From: Halomonas urmiana
GTDB lineage: Bacteria; Pseudomonadota; Gammaproteobacteria; Pseudomonadales; Halomonadaceae
NCBI RefSeq assembly: GCF_005780185.1
Contig: NZ_VBUI01000018.1
Span: 1-64,000, forward strand
Length of the DNA: 64,000 nucleotides
Direction: 5' to 3'
Below, piece after piece: positions 12,645 through 23,059 of this stretch. The translations under genes were made by a program, and so were the position numbers. A model generated the notes under the pieces. It was not told the origin of the DNA. It ran no database searches and saw only the letters and a list, made by a program, of their open reading frames with translations. How positions within the stretch are numbered: position 1 is the first letter of the stretch; the number at the start of each line of letters is the position of its first letter.

Positions 12645-12673
12645 TAGGACGCCTTGTAAGACAAGACAACGAC
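12645..12673 (-). promoter_or_regulatory. Candidate promoter of usp
   Basis: On the minus strand TTGTCT and TAGAGT are separated by 17 bases in the usp upstream region. An alternative pair, TTGACG with TTACAA at 17 bases, overlaps it. Assignment is from hexamer matching only. Confidence 0.4.
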
Positions 12674-12701
12674 TTGCGTCAATATTCACCGAGGAGACCC
12701 C

Positions 12702-13262
12702 ATGGTCTGGTTACTCATCATCGTTATCGTCGGCCTGGTCTTCGCGCCGGTGATGTGGCTCAAGCCATCGCCCGCCCAGCAGCGCATGGGCAAGCTGCGC
12801 ACGGCGGCTCGCCAGGCGGACGTGGCGGTACGGCTCGAGTCGCCGCCGCTGCATGGCGCGGGCGGGCCCATGGCGGCCTACCGTTGGTCCTATCCCCAGC
12901 AGCACCCGGGGCCCGACTTTGTGCTGGTGCGCGACGAGGCGGCCAGCGCCTCGCTGAAGTCTTTCCGGGAGGGCTGGCGCTGGCGCGTCGAGCCGCTGCG
13001 CCCGCTGCCGGCCGAGGCCGTGGAACGACTAGAGGATGCTCTGGCGTCGCTGCCCGGAGACGCGCTGGTGCTGGAGTCCGCCAGCCACGCCTTGACCCTG
13101 TGGTGGGAGGAGTCCTTGTCGGTCGAGGCCCTGTCGCTGCTGCTGGCGCGGCTCACGGCGCTGCGCGACGTCCTCTCGGGGCGCCCCGATCGGCCGGGCC
13201 CCGATCGGCCGGGCCGCGACCGGCCACGCCGTGAGGCGCGCACGCCCTTGATGCCGCGCTGA
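12702..13262 (+). CDS. Hypothetical membrane-anchored protein
   Basis: A 186-residue protein with one N-terminal hydrophobic segment (MVWLLIIVIVGLVFAPVMWL) and a cytoplasmic body that begins KPSPAQQRMGKLR. Similar small proteins are common in Halomonas and Pseudomonas genomes and are sometimes labelled as YajC-like, but I see no YajC signature beyond the anchor. The C terminus holds a short Arg-Pro-Asp-Gly repeat encoded by near-identical 12-base units at about 13186-13220. GGAG precedes the ATG by eight bases. Convergent with slyA, with a six-base gap. Confidence 0.7.
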   Translation: MVWLLIIVIVGLVFAPVMWLKPSPAQQRMGKLRTAARQADVAVRLESPPLHGAGGPMAAYRWSYPQQHPGPDFVLVRDEAASASLKSFREGWRWRVEPLRPLPAEAVERLEDALASLPGDALVLESASHALTLWWEESLSVEALSLLLARLTALRDVLSGRPDRPGPDRPGRDRPRREARTPLMPR

Positions 13263-13268
13263 GGCCGC

Positions 13269-13724
13269 TCACTCCTGGGCTTCGCGGGCCTGGATCGCCA
13301 GGCCGTTCTCCTCGATGCGTGACAACAGGCGGGCCAGGTGCGCCACGTCGTCGGTGTCGAGGCCGGCCAGCATCTCGGCGCGGGCCTGGCTGACCACCGC
13401 ATCGATCTGCTGGAGCAGGGGGGTGGCCTCGTCGGTGAGGAAGATCCGCTTGGTGCGTCGGTCCTGGTCGCAGCCGCGCCGCTCGATCAGCCCCTGCTCG
13501 GAGAGCTGGTCGAGGGTGCGCACCAGCGAGGGCGCCTCGACGCCGATGGCGCGGGCCAGGTCGCACTGGGGCTGGCCGTCGCCGAGGCGCCAGAGATGGT
13601 AGAGCGTGATCCAGCGCGTCTGGGTCAGGCCCAGAGGGGCCAGACGGCGGTCGATGACGGCGCGCCATAGGCGTGGCACGCGAGACAGCTGGAAGCCGAT
13701 GTTTTGGGGCATGGGTCTGTGCAT
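13269..13724 (-). CDS. slyA: MarR-family transcriptional regulator, SlyA-like
   Basis: A 151-residue winged-helix dimeric regulator that aligns with SlyA along its length: RLWRAVIDRRLAPLGLTQTRW, then the recognition region ARAIGVEAPSLVRTLDQLSEQGL, the wing DQDRRTKRIFLTDEA and QARAEMLAGL. Such regulators respond to phenolic ligands and often counter H-NS silencing. Start is not certain: Met codons at 13772, 13724 and 13712 are all in frame; 13724 or 13712 fits the family, and none has a strong ribosome-binding site. The target genes cannot be read from context. Confidence 0.87.
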   Translation of the reverse strand: MHRPMPQNIGFQLSRVPRLWRAVIDRRLAPLGLTQTRWITLYHLWRLGDGQPQCDLARAIGVEAPSLVRTLDQLSEQGLIERRGCDQDRRTKRIFLTDEATPLLQQIDAVVSQARAEMLAGLDTDDVAHLARLLSRIEENGLAIQAREAQE

Positions 13725-13938
13725 CCGCAGGAAGCCTGATGGGATTGTCGGAACCACCGGCGTTAAATGCAAGCAGGCTTACCATTTCACCGGCAGCGCC
13801 CTGCATCCCTGGTCCCTCCTGTCGTGACTCCCTCGTATAGCGCCCTTCGCCGACAGCCCCTTCATCGACTATCCCCTGCGATGACCGCGCTCCCATCAAC
13901 GGTCGCCGCCATGAGCCGACACGGTGATGGCGACCCGC

Positions 13939-15204
13939 TTACGTCTCCTCGTCGCTCGCCTCATCGGTCGGTGACGACGCCTCCTGCGTGGCGCTTGCCT
14001 TTTCTGTCGACGCTGGAGCGTCGTCGGGCGATGCGGGCTGCGGCAGCAGCCGGCGGATGTCCAGGCCGGGAAGGCCGGAGGGCGCCTGGATCGTGCCGTC
14101 GGCCAGGGTGGCCGCCTCCCTGTCGTCGCTGACAGTGAAGCGCAGCATCCCGATGCGCTGGCCGCTGTCGGTCATCACATCGATGCGCCAGGCGCCGCTC
14201 GGATCCTCGGGGAAGTTCTGCTTGTGGCTCCAGGCCCGATAGCCCGCCGCTCGCCCGCCGCGGATCGCCAGCGGTATGCGGTCGACCTCCACGCCGTCCT
14301 GCCGCCAGACATGCACCACCTCCTCGTTCAGCCCGCGGGGCGCATGGATCGCCGTGTAGGCATAGAGTCCCTGGCCGGTCAGGGCCGTCGGAGTGAGCGG
14401 CATGCTGCCCAGCGGATGGCGTGCCTGGCGGGCGAAGGCCGGAGAGAGCGCACTGCCCGAGATCCACAGGCTGGCCGGCGGCACCCAGACCCGGCCGGCC
14501 CAGGCGGCGCCCGCCAGCAGCGGCAGCAGGGCCAGCATCGCCAGCACACGGGGCGTGGTCAGCGGGCTCAGCAGGTGCATCAGGCTGGGCAGGCTGAACA
14601 GCAGCATGGCCACGATGGCCAGCACCAGGCTCTGGCCGGTGGTCAGGTGCAGCAGGGTCGGCAGGGTGACCAGCACCACCACGAACACGCATTGGGCGTG
14701 GAAGGCGAAGTAGAGCCAGCGATGACGCTCGGCCATCCGGTAGTAGAGCGGGTCGAGGATCGACAGCAGCGCCATGGCCAGGATCAGCAGGGTGAAGAGC
14801 GCCTGCCCGCTCTGCCATACCGTGGTGGCCAGCAGGAACGGCAGGGCGAAGAACAGGGTCTCCTGGTGGATCAGCTGGGCGATGAAGGCGGTCACCCCGC
14901 GGGGCAGCGCCGGATAGCCGCGACTGACCAGCAGGCGGCCGATCAGGCTCTCGGAGAGCAGCAGTATCCAGGCCATCAGCATGCCCAGGGCGAGCATGGC
15001 CCCCAGCCACTGCTGGCGCTCCACCAGGAAGAAGCTGGCCAGGCCCGCCGCCAGCGCCATCGGCGGCCACAGCCAGCGCCAGGGATGCAGGCGCGCCATC
15101 AGGCGCTGGAGGCGAGCCTGCCAGGTAGCCAGCCGCAAGGGTGGCCCGCCGGCAGGCGGCTCGGCGGAAGGAGATGGGGGATCGATGTCGGGTGCTTGCG
15201 TCAT
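13939..15204 (-). CDS. DUF5924 membrane protein with C-terminal DUF2914 domain
   Basis: A 421-residue inner-membrane protein. Residues about 40-250 contain roughly eight hydrophobic segments; residues about 255-355 form a DUF2914 domain (GLYAYTAIHAPRGLNEEVVHVW, GYRAWSHKQNFP, GAWRIDVMTDSGQRIG), which is likely periplasmic. The last 60 residues are Ser/Thr/Pro/Ala/Glu-rich and probably disordered. Function of the family is unknown. It stands alone between slyA (214-base gap) and the divergent fadB promoter. Confidence 0.8.
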   Translation of the reverse strand: MTQAPDIDPPSPSAEPPAGGPPLRLATWQARLQRLMARLHPWRWLWPPMALAAGLASFFLVERQQWLGAMLALGMLMAWILLLSESLIGRLLVSRGYPALPRGVTAFIAQLIHQETLFFALPFLLATTVWQSGQALFTLLILAMALLSILDPLYYRMAERHRWLYFAFHAQCVFVVVLVTLPTLLHLTTGQSLVLAIVAMLLFSLPSLMHLLSPLTTPRVLAMLALLPLLAGAAWAGRVWVPPASLWISGSALSPAFARQARHPLGSMPLTPTALTGQGLYAYTAIHAPRGLNEEVVHVWRQDGVEVDRIPLAIRGGRAAGYRAWSHKQNFPEDPSGAWRIDVMTDSGQRIGMLRFTVSDDREAATLADGTIQAPSGLPGLDIRRLLPQPASPDDAPASTEKASATQEASSPTDEASDEET

Positions 15205-15312
15205 GAGCGCATCTTACCAGCACGGCCTCGGCCAGGGTGAGCCGCCATCCACGTGCCATGCTGGTGGAACGGGCTTGACGTGGATGCGGGACTGTCCCAA
15301 GCTGTCGAAAAT

Positions 15313-15326
15313 CAAACGAGCGTATG
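15313..15326 (+). promoter_or_regulatory. PsrA-like operator upstream of fadBA
   Basis: CAAACGAGCGTATG is an imperfect palindrome that fits the PsrA half-site layout (G/C)AAAC-N2-4-GTTT(G/C) with one mismatch. It lies 24 bases before the fadB ATG. PsrA is a TetR-type repressor of fatty-acid degradation in pseudomonads and relatives, released by long-chain fatty acids. Confidence 0.5.
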
Positions 15327-15349
15327 AATTCCTGTAGGGAGATTCGTGG

Positions 15350-17551
15350 ATGATCTATCAAGGCAATGCCATCACGGTGGCGCGGGGTCCCGAGGGTGGC
15401 GGCGATGACATCGCCCGGCTCACCCTCGATCTGAAGGACGAGTCCATCAACAAGCTCTCCAGCGCCGTGATCGAGGAACTCGGCCACGCCGTCGAGGCGA
15501 TCCGCGCCGAGCAGGGCCTCACCGGGCTTGTGATCGGCAGCGCCAAGGAGGTCTTCATCGTCGGTGCCGACATCACCGAGTTTCACGCCATGTTCGAGCA
15601 GGGCGAAGCATCGCTTGCGACCATGCTCGAGCGCGTGCACGGGATCTTCAACGCCATCGAGGACCTGCCGTTTCCCACCGTCACCGCCATCAACGGCCTG
15701 GCACTGGGCGGTGGTTGCGAGCTGACCCTGACCACCGATTTTCGCGTCATGGCCGAGTCGGCCAAGATCGGCCTGCCCGAGACCCAGCTCGGCATCCTAC
15801 CGGGCTGGGGCGGCTGCGTGCGTCTGCCGCGGCTGATCGGCGCCGACAACGCCGTGGAGTGGATCGCCGGCGGCAAGGAGAGCCGCGCCGAGGCGGCCCT
15901 GTCGATGGGTGTCGTGGATGCGGTGGTGCCCCAGGAAGAGCTCGAGGCGGCGGCGCTGGACATCCTGGCACGTGCCAACGACGGTGAGCTCGACTATCGC
16001 CGGCGCCGGGCGCAGAAGCAGGCGCCGCTGAACCTCGGCCCCATCGAGCAGATGATGGCCTTCGAGACGGCCAAGGGCTATGTGGCCGGTAAGGCAGGCC
16101 CGCACTATCCGGCCCCGGTGGAGGCCATCAAGGTCATCCAGAAGGGCGCCGGCGAGACCCGCGAGCGGGCCCAGGCCATCGAGAGCAAGGCCTTCGCCCG
16201 GCTGGCGCTCTCCGACGTGGCCTTCAACCTGGTCGGACTGTTCCTGAACGATCAGGTGGTCAAGAAGAAGGGCAGCCGCTATGCGCAGCAGGCCCGCCCG
16301 GTCGGGCAGGCCGCGGTGCTGGGCGCCGGCATCATGGGTGGCGGCATCGCCTATCAGAGCGCCGCGAAGGGCACGCCGATCCTGATGAAGGACATCAAGG
16401 ACGAGGCCATCGAGCTCGGCCTCAAGGAGGCGCGCAAGCTGTTCGCCAAGCAGGTGGAGCGCAAGAAGCTGACCAGCGCCCAGATGGCCGAGAAGCTGAC
16501 CAACATCCGACCGACCCTCTCCTACGGCGACTTCGAGCGGGTCGACCTGGTGGTCGAGGCGGTGGTCGAGAACCCCAAGGTCAAGGACGCCGTGCTGACC
16601 GAGGTGGAAGGGCAGGTCGGTGAGCACACCGTGCTCACCTCCAACACCTCGACCATCTCCATCACGCGCCTGGCCGAGAACCTCAAGCGCCCCGAGAACT
16701 TCTGCGGCATGCACTTCTTCAATCCGGTGCACCGCATGCCGCTGGTCGAGGTCATCCGCGGCGAGAAGACCGGCGACGCCGCCGTGGCGGCGACCGTGGC
16801 CTACGCCCGCACCATGGGCAAGAGCCCCATCGTGGTCAACGACTGCCCCGGCTTCCTGGTCAACCGGGTGCTGTTCCCCTACTTCGGCGGCTTCAGCCAG
16901 CTAGTGGCGCAGGGCGCCGACTTCCAGCGCATCGACAAGGTGATGGAGCGCTTCGGCTGGCCGATGGGGCCCGCCTACCTGCTCGACGTGGTGGGTATGG
17001 ATACCGCGGTGCATGCCGGCGAGGTGATGGCCGAGGGCTTCCCGGAGCGCATGGCCGGCATGGCCGGTGAGCGGGGCGACGGCCAGGGCAAGAGCGCCAT
17101 CCAGGTGATGTTCGAGAACGACCGCCTGGGCCAGAAGAATGCCAAGGGCTTCTACGCCTACGAGGAGGACCGCAAGGGCAAGCCCCGGAAGGTCACCGAC
17201 GAGGCCGCCACCGCGCTGATCAAGGAGGTGGCCCGGGAGCGCCGCGAGTTCTCCGACGAGGAGATCATCGCCCGCATGATGGTGCCGCTGTGCCTGGAGG
17301 CCGTGCGCTGCCTCGAGGACGACATCGTGGCAAGCCCGGCCGAGGCCGACATGGCGCTGATCTACGGCATCGGCTTCCCGCCGTTCCGCGGTGGCGCGCT
17401 TCGCTACATCGACGCCATGGGCGTCGACGCCTTCGTCAGCCAGGCGGAGCGCCTGGCCGAGGAGCTCGGCCCGCTCTACGCGCCCACCGAGAAGCTGCGC
17501 CAGATGGCCGCCGCCGGCGAGCGTTTCTATCCCGCCCCGTCCCGGGCCTGA
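15350..17551 (+). CDS. fadB: Fatty-acid oxidation complex subunit alpha FadB
   Basis: FadB carries enoyl-CoA hydratase, 3-hydroxyacyl-CoA dehydrogenase and isomerase activities of aerobic beta-oxidation and binds FadA in an alpha2-beta2 complex. The 733-residue product has the crotonase fold first, with catalytic Glu124 (GGGCELTL) and Glu144 ([15 protein letters not shown]), matching E. coli Glu119 and Glu139. The NAD-binding motif GAGIMGGG lies at about 325, followed by [16 protein letters not shown] and the C-terminal dehydrogenase repeats ending [14 protein letters not shown] start with GTAGGGAG upstream. It leads the fadBA operon; a PsrA-like site lies in the leader. Confidence 0.96.
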   Translation: MIYQGNAITVARGPEGGGDDIARLTLDLKDESINKLSSAVIEELGHAVEAIRAEQGLTGLVIGSAKEVFIVGADITEFHAMFEQGEASLATMLERVHGIFNAIEDLPFPTVTAINGLALGGGCELTLTTDFRVMAESAKIGLPETQLGILPGWGGCVRLPRLIGADNAVEWIAGGKESRAEAALSMGVVDAVVPQEELEAAALDILARANDGELDYRRRRAQKQAPLNLGPIEQMMAFETAKGYVAGKAGPHYPAPVEAIKVIQKGAGETRERAQAIESKAFARLALSDVAFNLVGLFLNDQVVKKKGSRYAQQARPVGQAAVLGAGIMGGGIAYQSAAKGTPILMKDIKDEAIELGLKEARKLFAKQVERKKLTSAQMAEKLTNIRPTLSYGDFERVDLVVEAVVENPKVKDAVLTEVEGQVGEHTVLTSNTSTISITRLAENLKRPENFCGMHFFNPVHRMPLVEVIRGEKTGDAAVAATVAYARTMGKSPIVVNDCPGFLVNRVLFPYFGGFSQLVAQGADFQRIDKVMERFGWPMGPAYLLDVVGMDTAVHAGEVMAEGFPERMAGMAGERGDGQGKSAIQVMFENDRLGQKNAKGFYAYEEDRKGKPRKVTDEAATALIKEVARERREFSDEEIIARMMVPLCLEAVRCLEDDIVASPAEADMALIYGIGFPPFRGGALRYIDAMGVDAFVSQAERLAEELGPLYAPTEKLRQMAAAGERFYPAPSRA

Positions 17552-17592
17552 TGCCACGACCCGCGAGTGTCGGACAGAATTCCAAGGAGTAA

Positions 17593-18774
<1,182 letters not shown>

Positions 18775-18806
18775 CCGTTACGTTCTCCTGGCCTGATCTG
18801 GCCTTG

Positions 18807-18836
18807 CGTGACGCCGCCCCTCGGGGCGGCGTCACG
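18807..18836. terminator. Hairpin between fadA and the TAXI gene
   Basis: A 14-base perfect inverted repeat (CGTGACGCCGCCCC with its complement) around two bases. No T-run follows on either strand, so it may end or stabilise transcripts rather than act as a classical intrinsic terminator. It serves convergent genes. Confidence 0.65.
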
Positions 18837-18874
18837 CGTTCCGGTGCCGGTTCGACGGTCGTGCGCGGAGGCGG

Positions 18875-19840
18875 TCAGTCGGCCTCGGTCGGCTCGAGCC
18901 ACCCACGCTCGCGGTAGTAGCGCAGGGCCCCCTCGTGCAGCGGCGCGGTGAGGCCGTCCCGGATCATCTCTTCCGGGGTCAACACCCCCAGCGCCGGATG
19001 TGCGGCCTTGAAGCGCTCGAAGTCGTTGAAGACCGCGGCCACCAGCCGGTAGACCAGGTCGGGATCGGTATCCGCCGAGGCGACCAGGGTGCCCTTGACC
19101 CCGAAGGTGTGCACCGCCGGCTGGTCGGGGCCGTAGATATCGGCGGGGATCCAGGCGCGCGTGAAGTAGGGATAGGCATCCACCAGCAGGTCGATGATGT
19201 CGCCCTCCACGTCGACCAGAACGGCATCGCACAGCCGGATGGCCTTGGCCACCGAGGCGTTGGGATGGCCCACGGTATAGACCATGGCATCGATGTTGCC
19301 GTGACACAGCTCCAGCGCCTGTTGGTCGGCCGGCAGGTTGTGGAGCGAGCGGAAGTCGCTACGGCTCCAGCCCTCCGCGTCCATCAGCCTCAGCATGGTG
19401 CCCCGCTGGCCCGAGCCCGGGTTGCCGATGTTCACGACGCGCCCGGTGATGTCCTCCAGGCGATGGATGCCGGCGTCCCGTCGCACCACCAGGGTGAAGG
19501 GCTCGTTGTGCAGCGAGAACACTGAGCGCAGCGAGTCGTCCGCCCCGTCCTTCTGGAATCCCTCCGTGCCCAGGGTGGCGTAGAGGTGGAGGTCGGACTG
19601 GGCGAGGGCGATCTCCAGCTCGCCCCGCCGCAGGGCCCTCAGGTTGGCGCTGGAACCCTCGGTGGGCTGCGCTCGGCAGGGCGTCTCGATGGTACGGCAC
19701 AGCGCCCGCCCGACCACGTGGTAGACCCCGGCCGGGCTGGCGGTCGCGATGACCAGGGGGGCCTCGTCCTGTGCCGCGACCGGGCCCGAGAGCAGCAGGC
19801 CTACCAGTAAGGCAGCCAAGAGTCTGGTGGATACGTTCAT
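18875..19840 (-). CDS. TAXI-family TRAP transporter solute-binding protein
   Basis: A 321-residue secreted protein with a signal peptide (MNVSTRLLAALLVGLLLSGPVAAQ) and the TAXI-TRAP binding fold: LVIATASPAGVYHVVGRALCR, TEGSSANLRALRRGELEIALAQSD, VNIGNPGSGQRGTMLRLM, and IDAMVYTVGHPNASV. Family members deliver glutamate, 2-oxoglutarate or other acids to a DctQM-type membrane unit, but no TRAP membrane subunit lies in the window, so it is an orphan component. The ATG at 19840 is chosen over 19852 because GAGG lies six bases upstream. The long upstream region contains inverted repeats. Confidence 0.87.
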   Translation of the reverse strand: MNVSTRLLAALLVGLLLSGPVAAQDEAPLVIATASPAGVYHVVGRALCRTIETPCRAQPTEGSSANLRALRRGELEIALAQSDLHLYATLGTEGFQKDGADDSLRSVFSLHNEPFTLVVRRDAGIHRLEDITGRVVNIGNPGSGQRGTMLRLMDAEGWSRSDFRSLHNLPADQQALELCHGNIDAMVYTVGHPNASVAKAIRLCDAVLVDVEGDIIDLLVDAYPYFTRAWIPADIYGPDQPAVHTFGVKGTLVASADTDPDLVYRLVAAVFNDFERFKAAHPALGVLTPEEMIRDGLTAPLHEGALRYYRERGWLEPTEAD

Positions 19841-19959
19841 GACGGACCTCATGCGAAATGGCCGACTTGGGCACCCTGAGCCAAGGGCGGGACCGGGGGG
19901 TGGCCGGGGGCTGCCCGTGGAGGCCTGGACGAGAGGGTCGAGCCTGCATCGTTATTGTT

Positions 19960-19983
19960 CTTATTGAGTTCATGCTCAATAAG
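19960..19983. repeat. Perfect inverted repeat upstream of the TAXI gene
   Basis: CTTATTGAG and CTCAATAAG are separated by six bases. The arms are AT-rich in a GC-rich region. It lies 120 bases before the TAXI start codon on the minus strand and could be a repressor operator; no known regulator consensus is claimed. Confidence 0.6.
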
Positions 19984-20051
19984 TCGTGTTTTTGCTTCGG
20001 GATGCTGCCGAGACACTCTTGAGGTATAGCATGACGTGCCCAAGAGGAGGG

Positions 20052-20086
20052 ATGATGTTTCTGGTGCTTTGAGGGCGAAACATCAT
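20052..20086. repeat. Inverted repeat downstream of the flavodoxin-like gene
   Basis: ATGATGTTTC and GAAACATCAT form ten-base perfect arms separated by 15 bases. A T-run (20089-20093) follows on the plus strand. It lies between the end of the flavodoxin-like gene and the promoter region of the TAXI gene, both on the minus strand. Confidence 0.55.
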
Positions 20087-20104
20087 GCTTTTTGTCGATC
20101 AACG

Positions 20105-20566
20105 TTACAGGATGCCGGCGTCGAGTCCCGCCGCCATCGCCATGCCCAGCTCCTCCACCCGGTCGACGAAGCCCTCCTGCCACTCGCCGCGCAGGATCAG
20201 CGGCGCCTGCACCCACTTCCAGCGCAGCCCGGTGACGATGCCTTCCACAGCGCGCCGGGTGCCGGTGCCGTCGTGGCCGGCGCGAACATAGAGTGCGCAG
20301 GGCAGCCCCTGCTGCACTTCCAGCACCGGGTAGTAGCTGCGATCGAAGAAGTCCTTGAGCGCACCGCTCATGGTGCCGAGGTTCTCGGTGGTGCCGAGCA
20401 GGATGGCATCGCAGGCCCGCACGTCATCGGGGCCCGCCTCCAGCGGCGGCTTGACCACCACCTCCACGTCCTCGATGTCCGGGTGGCGGGCGCCGCGCTC
20501 GGCGGCCTCGCGCAGTCGGCGAGTATTGGGTGAGGGCGCATGGGCCACGATCAGCAGGCGAGGCAT
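20105..20566 (-). CDS. Flavodoxin-fold NAD(P)H-dependent oxidoreductase-like protein
   Basis: A 153-residue protein with flavodoxin-like organisation: MPRLLIVAHAPSPNTRRLREA for the phosphate-binding first loop, DAILLGTTENLGTMSGALKDFFDRSYYP for the flavin-contacting loop, and ALYVRAGHDGTGTRRAVEGI. It probably binds FMN and could be a quinone or general oxidoreductase; the substrate is unknown. The ATG at 20566 has GGGAGA five bases before it; an upstream in-frame Met at 20602 is less likely. Monocistronic as far as can be seen. Confidence 0.78.
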   Translation of the reverse strand: MPRLLIVAHAPSPNTRRLREAAERGARHPDIEDVEVVVKPPLEAGPDDVRACDAILLGTTENLGTMSGALKDFFDRSYYPVLEVQQGLPCALYVRAGHDGTGTRRAVEGIVTGLRWKWVQAPLILRGEWQEGFVDRVEELGMAMAAGLDAGIL

Positions 20567-20681
20567 GGTGATCTCCCGGGGATGAGTGTCGCCTGACATC
20601 ATGCCACGGGGCGAGCTCGCCGACAGGGTGTCGAGTCCGCGTCGCCGTCGTCGCTCGGATCCCCTCTCCGCTCAGGATCCG

Positions 20682-21143
20682 TTACCGCTCGCGGCGGGCG
20701 GACCAGTGGCGCTGCATCTCCAGGAAGATGATCGAGGCCGACCAGGTGATCAGCATCAGGCCGATCAGCGCCTCGGTGCCGGTGATGAAGCGGATCGGTC
20801 CCGTCGGGACCAGGTCGCCGTAGCCCAGGGTGGTGTAGGTGATCGCCGAGAAGTAGACATAGTCGAGGAAGTCGAGGCTCGCCATGCCGACCAGGTCGCC
20901 GGTCAGGGGATGCGCGCCGAGCAGGGCGAGGGCGAGGGCGAAGAGCCAGATCTGGGCGACATGGGTGCTGAACAGCACGAAGCTCAGCATCAGGAAGCGA
21001 GCACGCAGGGAGCTTCGCGAGCGCTCCAGTCGCTGCCAGAGGCGTAGCGATACCTCGTAGTGCATCAGGATGCAGATCAGGACGGTGACCAGGGTGATCG
21101 CCACCGCCCAGAGGTGACCGTTGTAGAGAGTGGCAACGAGCAC
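20682..21143 (-). CDS. Two-transmembrane potassium channel-like protein
   Basis: A 153-residue inner-membrane protein with three to four hydrophobic segments and the K+ selectivity filter TLGYGD at residues 105-110, flanked by the pore helix (FLDYVYFSAITYT) and an outer helix. This is the ion-channel (Ion_trans_2) pore domain without a cytoplasmic RCK/TrkA-N gate, so gating is not obvious. In a halophile it could take part in K+ leakage or osmotic adjustment, which is inference. Stands alone; the upstream 335 bases are non-coding. Confidence 0.8.
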   Translation of the reverse strand: MLVATLYNGHLWAVAITLVTVLICILMHYEVSLRLWQRLERSRSSLRARFLMLSFVLFSTHVAQIWLFALALALLGAHPLTGDLVGMASLDFLDYVYFSAITYTTLGYGDLVPTGPIRFITGTEALIGLMLITWSASIIFLEMQRHWSARRER

Positions 21144-21478
21144 GATGGGCCTTCCCTTGAGCGGATAGAGGGCAAGCCTAGCGCGATCCCTGTCTCAGCG
21201 TCACGAGCCTGTCTCCCGCGCCGCGAGCTTGAGGCCTGGATACGCTCGTGGGCGCCCTGTGACCGCCGCACGATGTTCGCCGCACCGTCGTCTATCACCA
21301 GCCATTGCAAGAGCCGGAGAAGATGGCGGCGGCCCTTTGGAGTGGCGGCGACGATGCTCGCCGCGCCGCGATGACGCTACCCCGGGGCGCTGCTAGGATA
21401 AAACCACCGCTACATTCGGGTAACCTGCCCGCGCGCCCCGGGCGCGGCACCGGCCCGCCACCCCGCAAGGACGACACG
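21144..21478. other. Non-coding stretch between channel and phosphorylase genes
   Basis: This 335-base gap separates two divergent genes and must contain both promoters. An open frame continuing upstream of the phosphorylase start shows no family similarity. A possible -10 TAGGAT lies at about 21393. No repeat or hairpin of note was seen. Confidence 0.4.
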
Positions 21479-23059
21479 ATGACCCGATCCGCCGCCGAGG
21501 CGGCACCCGCTCAGGATCGCCTCTCGCCGCTCAAGCTGAAACGCGTCGGCATCGATACCTACCGCGAGAACGTGGCCTACATGCACCGCGAGTGTGACCG
21601 CTACCGGGCCGAGGGCTTCCAGGCGCTGGCCAAGGTCGAGGTGCGGGCCAATGGCCAGCGCATCCTGGCGACGCTTAACGTGGTGGACGATGCCTCGATC
21701 GTCTCTTGCGGGGAGCTGGGGCTCTCCGAGGATGCCTTCGCCACCCTTGGGGTGGCCGAGGGCCATCCGGTGAGCATCCTGCAGGCCGAACCGCCACCCT
21801 CGATTCCCGCCCTGCATCGCAAGCTCGCCGGCGAGCGCCTGACCCGCGACGACTTTGTCCAGATCGTTCAGGATATCGCCGCGCGGCGCTATTCGAAGAT
21901 CGAACTGACCGCCTTCGTGGTGGCCTGCGATCGCAACGAGCTCGACCGAGAGGAGGTGTTCTACCTGAGCGATGCCATGAGCCGGGCAGGGCGTCGGCTC
22001 GACTGGCACGAGCATCCGGTGGTCGACAAGCACTGCATCGGTGGCATCCCGGGCAACCGCACCTCCATGCTGGTGGTGCCCATCGTCGCCGCCCACGGCC
22101 TGCTGTGCCCCAAGACCTCCTCGCGCGCCATCACCTCGCCCTCGGGCACCGCCGACACCATGGAGGTGCTGGCGAACGTCGACCTGCCCTTCGAGGAGCT
22201 GGGTCAGCTAGTGCGCACTCACCGCGGCTGCCTGGCCTGGGGCGGCACCAGCCAGCTCTCGCCGGCCGACGACGTGCTGATCTCGGTGGAGCGCCCGCTC
22301 TCCATCGACTCGCCGGGGCAGATGGTCGCCTCGATCCTCTCCAAGAAGGTCGCCGCCGGCTCCACCCACCTGCTGCTCGACATCCCCATCGGCCCCCACG
22401 CCAAGGTGCGCTCCATGCCCGAGGCCCGCCGGCTGCGCAAGCTGTTCGAGTTCGTGGCCGGCCGCATGGGCCTGACCCTGGAGGTGGTGATCACCGACGG
22501 CAGCCAGCCGGTGGGGCGGGGCATCGGCCCCGTGCTCGAGGCCCGGGACGTGATGCGAGTGCTCACCAACCACCCGCACGCCCCCATGGACCTGCGCCAG
22601 AAGGCCCTGCGCCTGGCCGGGCGGATGCTGGAGTTCGATCCCGACGTGCGCGGCGGCGACGGCTTCGGGCTGGCCCGGGATATCCTCGATGCCGGTCGCG
22701 CCCTGGAGAAGATGCAGGCCATCATCGTGGCCCAGGGCGCCAAGCCCTTCGACCCCGAGCATCCGTCGCTGGCGCCGCACTGCGTGGAAGTGATCGCTCG
22801 CTCCGGCGGGGTGGTGACCGCCATCGACAACCTGCAACTGGCGCGCATCGCCCGGCTCGCCGGGGCGCCCCGGGCCATCGGCGCCGGCGTCGACGTGCTG
22901 GCGCGGATCGGCGATGCGGTGGAGACCGGCCAGCTGCTGTACCGGGTCTACGCCGCCTACCCCAACGAGCTGACCTTCTCCCGCCGGGCCAGCGAGCGCG
23001 ACAGCGGCTTCGCCATCGGCCAGTCCGACCAGATCACCCGACTCAACGTGGAGGGCTGA
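21479..23059 (+). CDS. Archaeal-type AMP/thymidine phosphorylase (DeoA family, long form)
   Basis: A 526-residue nucleoside/nucleotide phosphorylase of the type-2 thymidine phosphorylase family. Residues about 1-90 form the extra N-terminal domain absent from normal DeoA. The catalytic core carries [24 protein letters not shown]-type and [20 protein letters not shown] motifs, nearly the same as archaeal AMP phosphorylase, which converts AMP and phosphate to adenine and ribose 1,5-bisphosphate. Whether the bacterial enzyme uses nucleoside or nucleotide is not clear from sequence. ATG start with AAGGA upstream; the stop overlaps the next ATG by one base (TGATG). Confidence 0.86.
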   Translation: MTRSAAEAAPAQDRLSPLKLKRVGIDTYRENVAYMHRECDRYRAEGFQALAKVEVRANGQRILATLNVVDDASIVSCGELGLSEDAFATLGVAEGHPVSILQAEPPPSIPALHRKLAGERLTRDDFVQIVQDIAARRYSKIELTAFVVACDRNELDREEVFYLSDAMSRAGRRLDWHEHPVVDKHCIGGIPGNRTSMLVVPIVAAHGLLCPKTSSRAITSPSGTADTMEVLANVDLPFEELGQLVRTHRGCLAWGGTSQLSPADDVLISVERPLSIDSPGQMVASILSKKVAAGSTHLLLDIPIGPHAKVRSMPEARRLRKLFEFVAGRMGLTLEVVITDGSQPVGRGIGPVLEARDVMRVLTNHPHAPMDLRQKALRLAGRMLEFDPDVRGGDGFGLARDILDAGRALEKMQAIIVAQGAKPFDPEHPSLAPHCVEVIARSGGVVTAIDNLQLARIARLAGAPRAIGAGVDVLARIGDAVETGQLLYRVYAAYPNELTFSRRASERDSGFAIGQSDQITRLNVEG

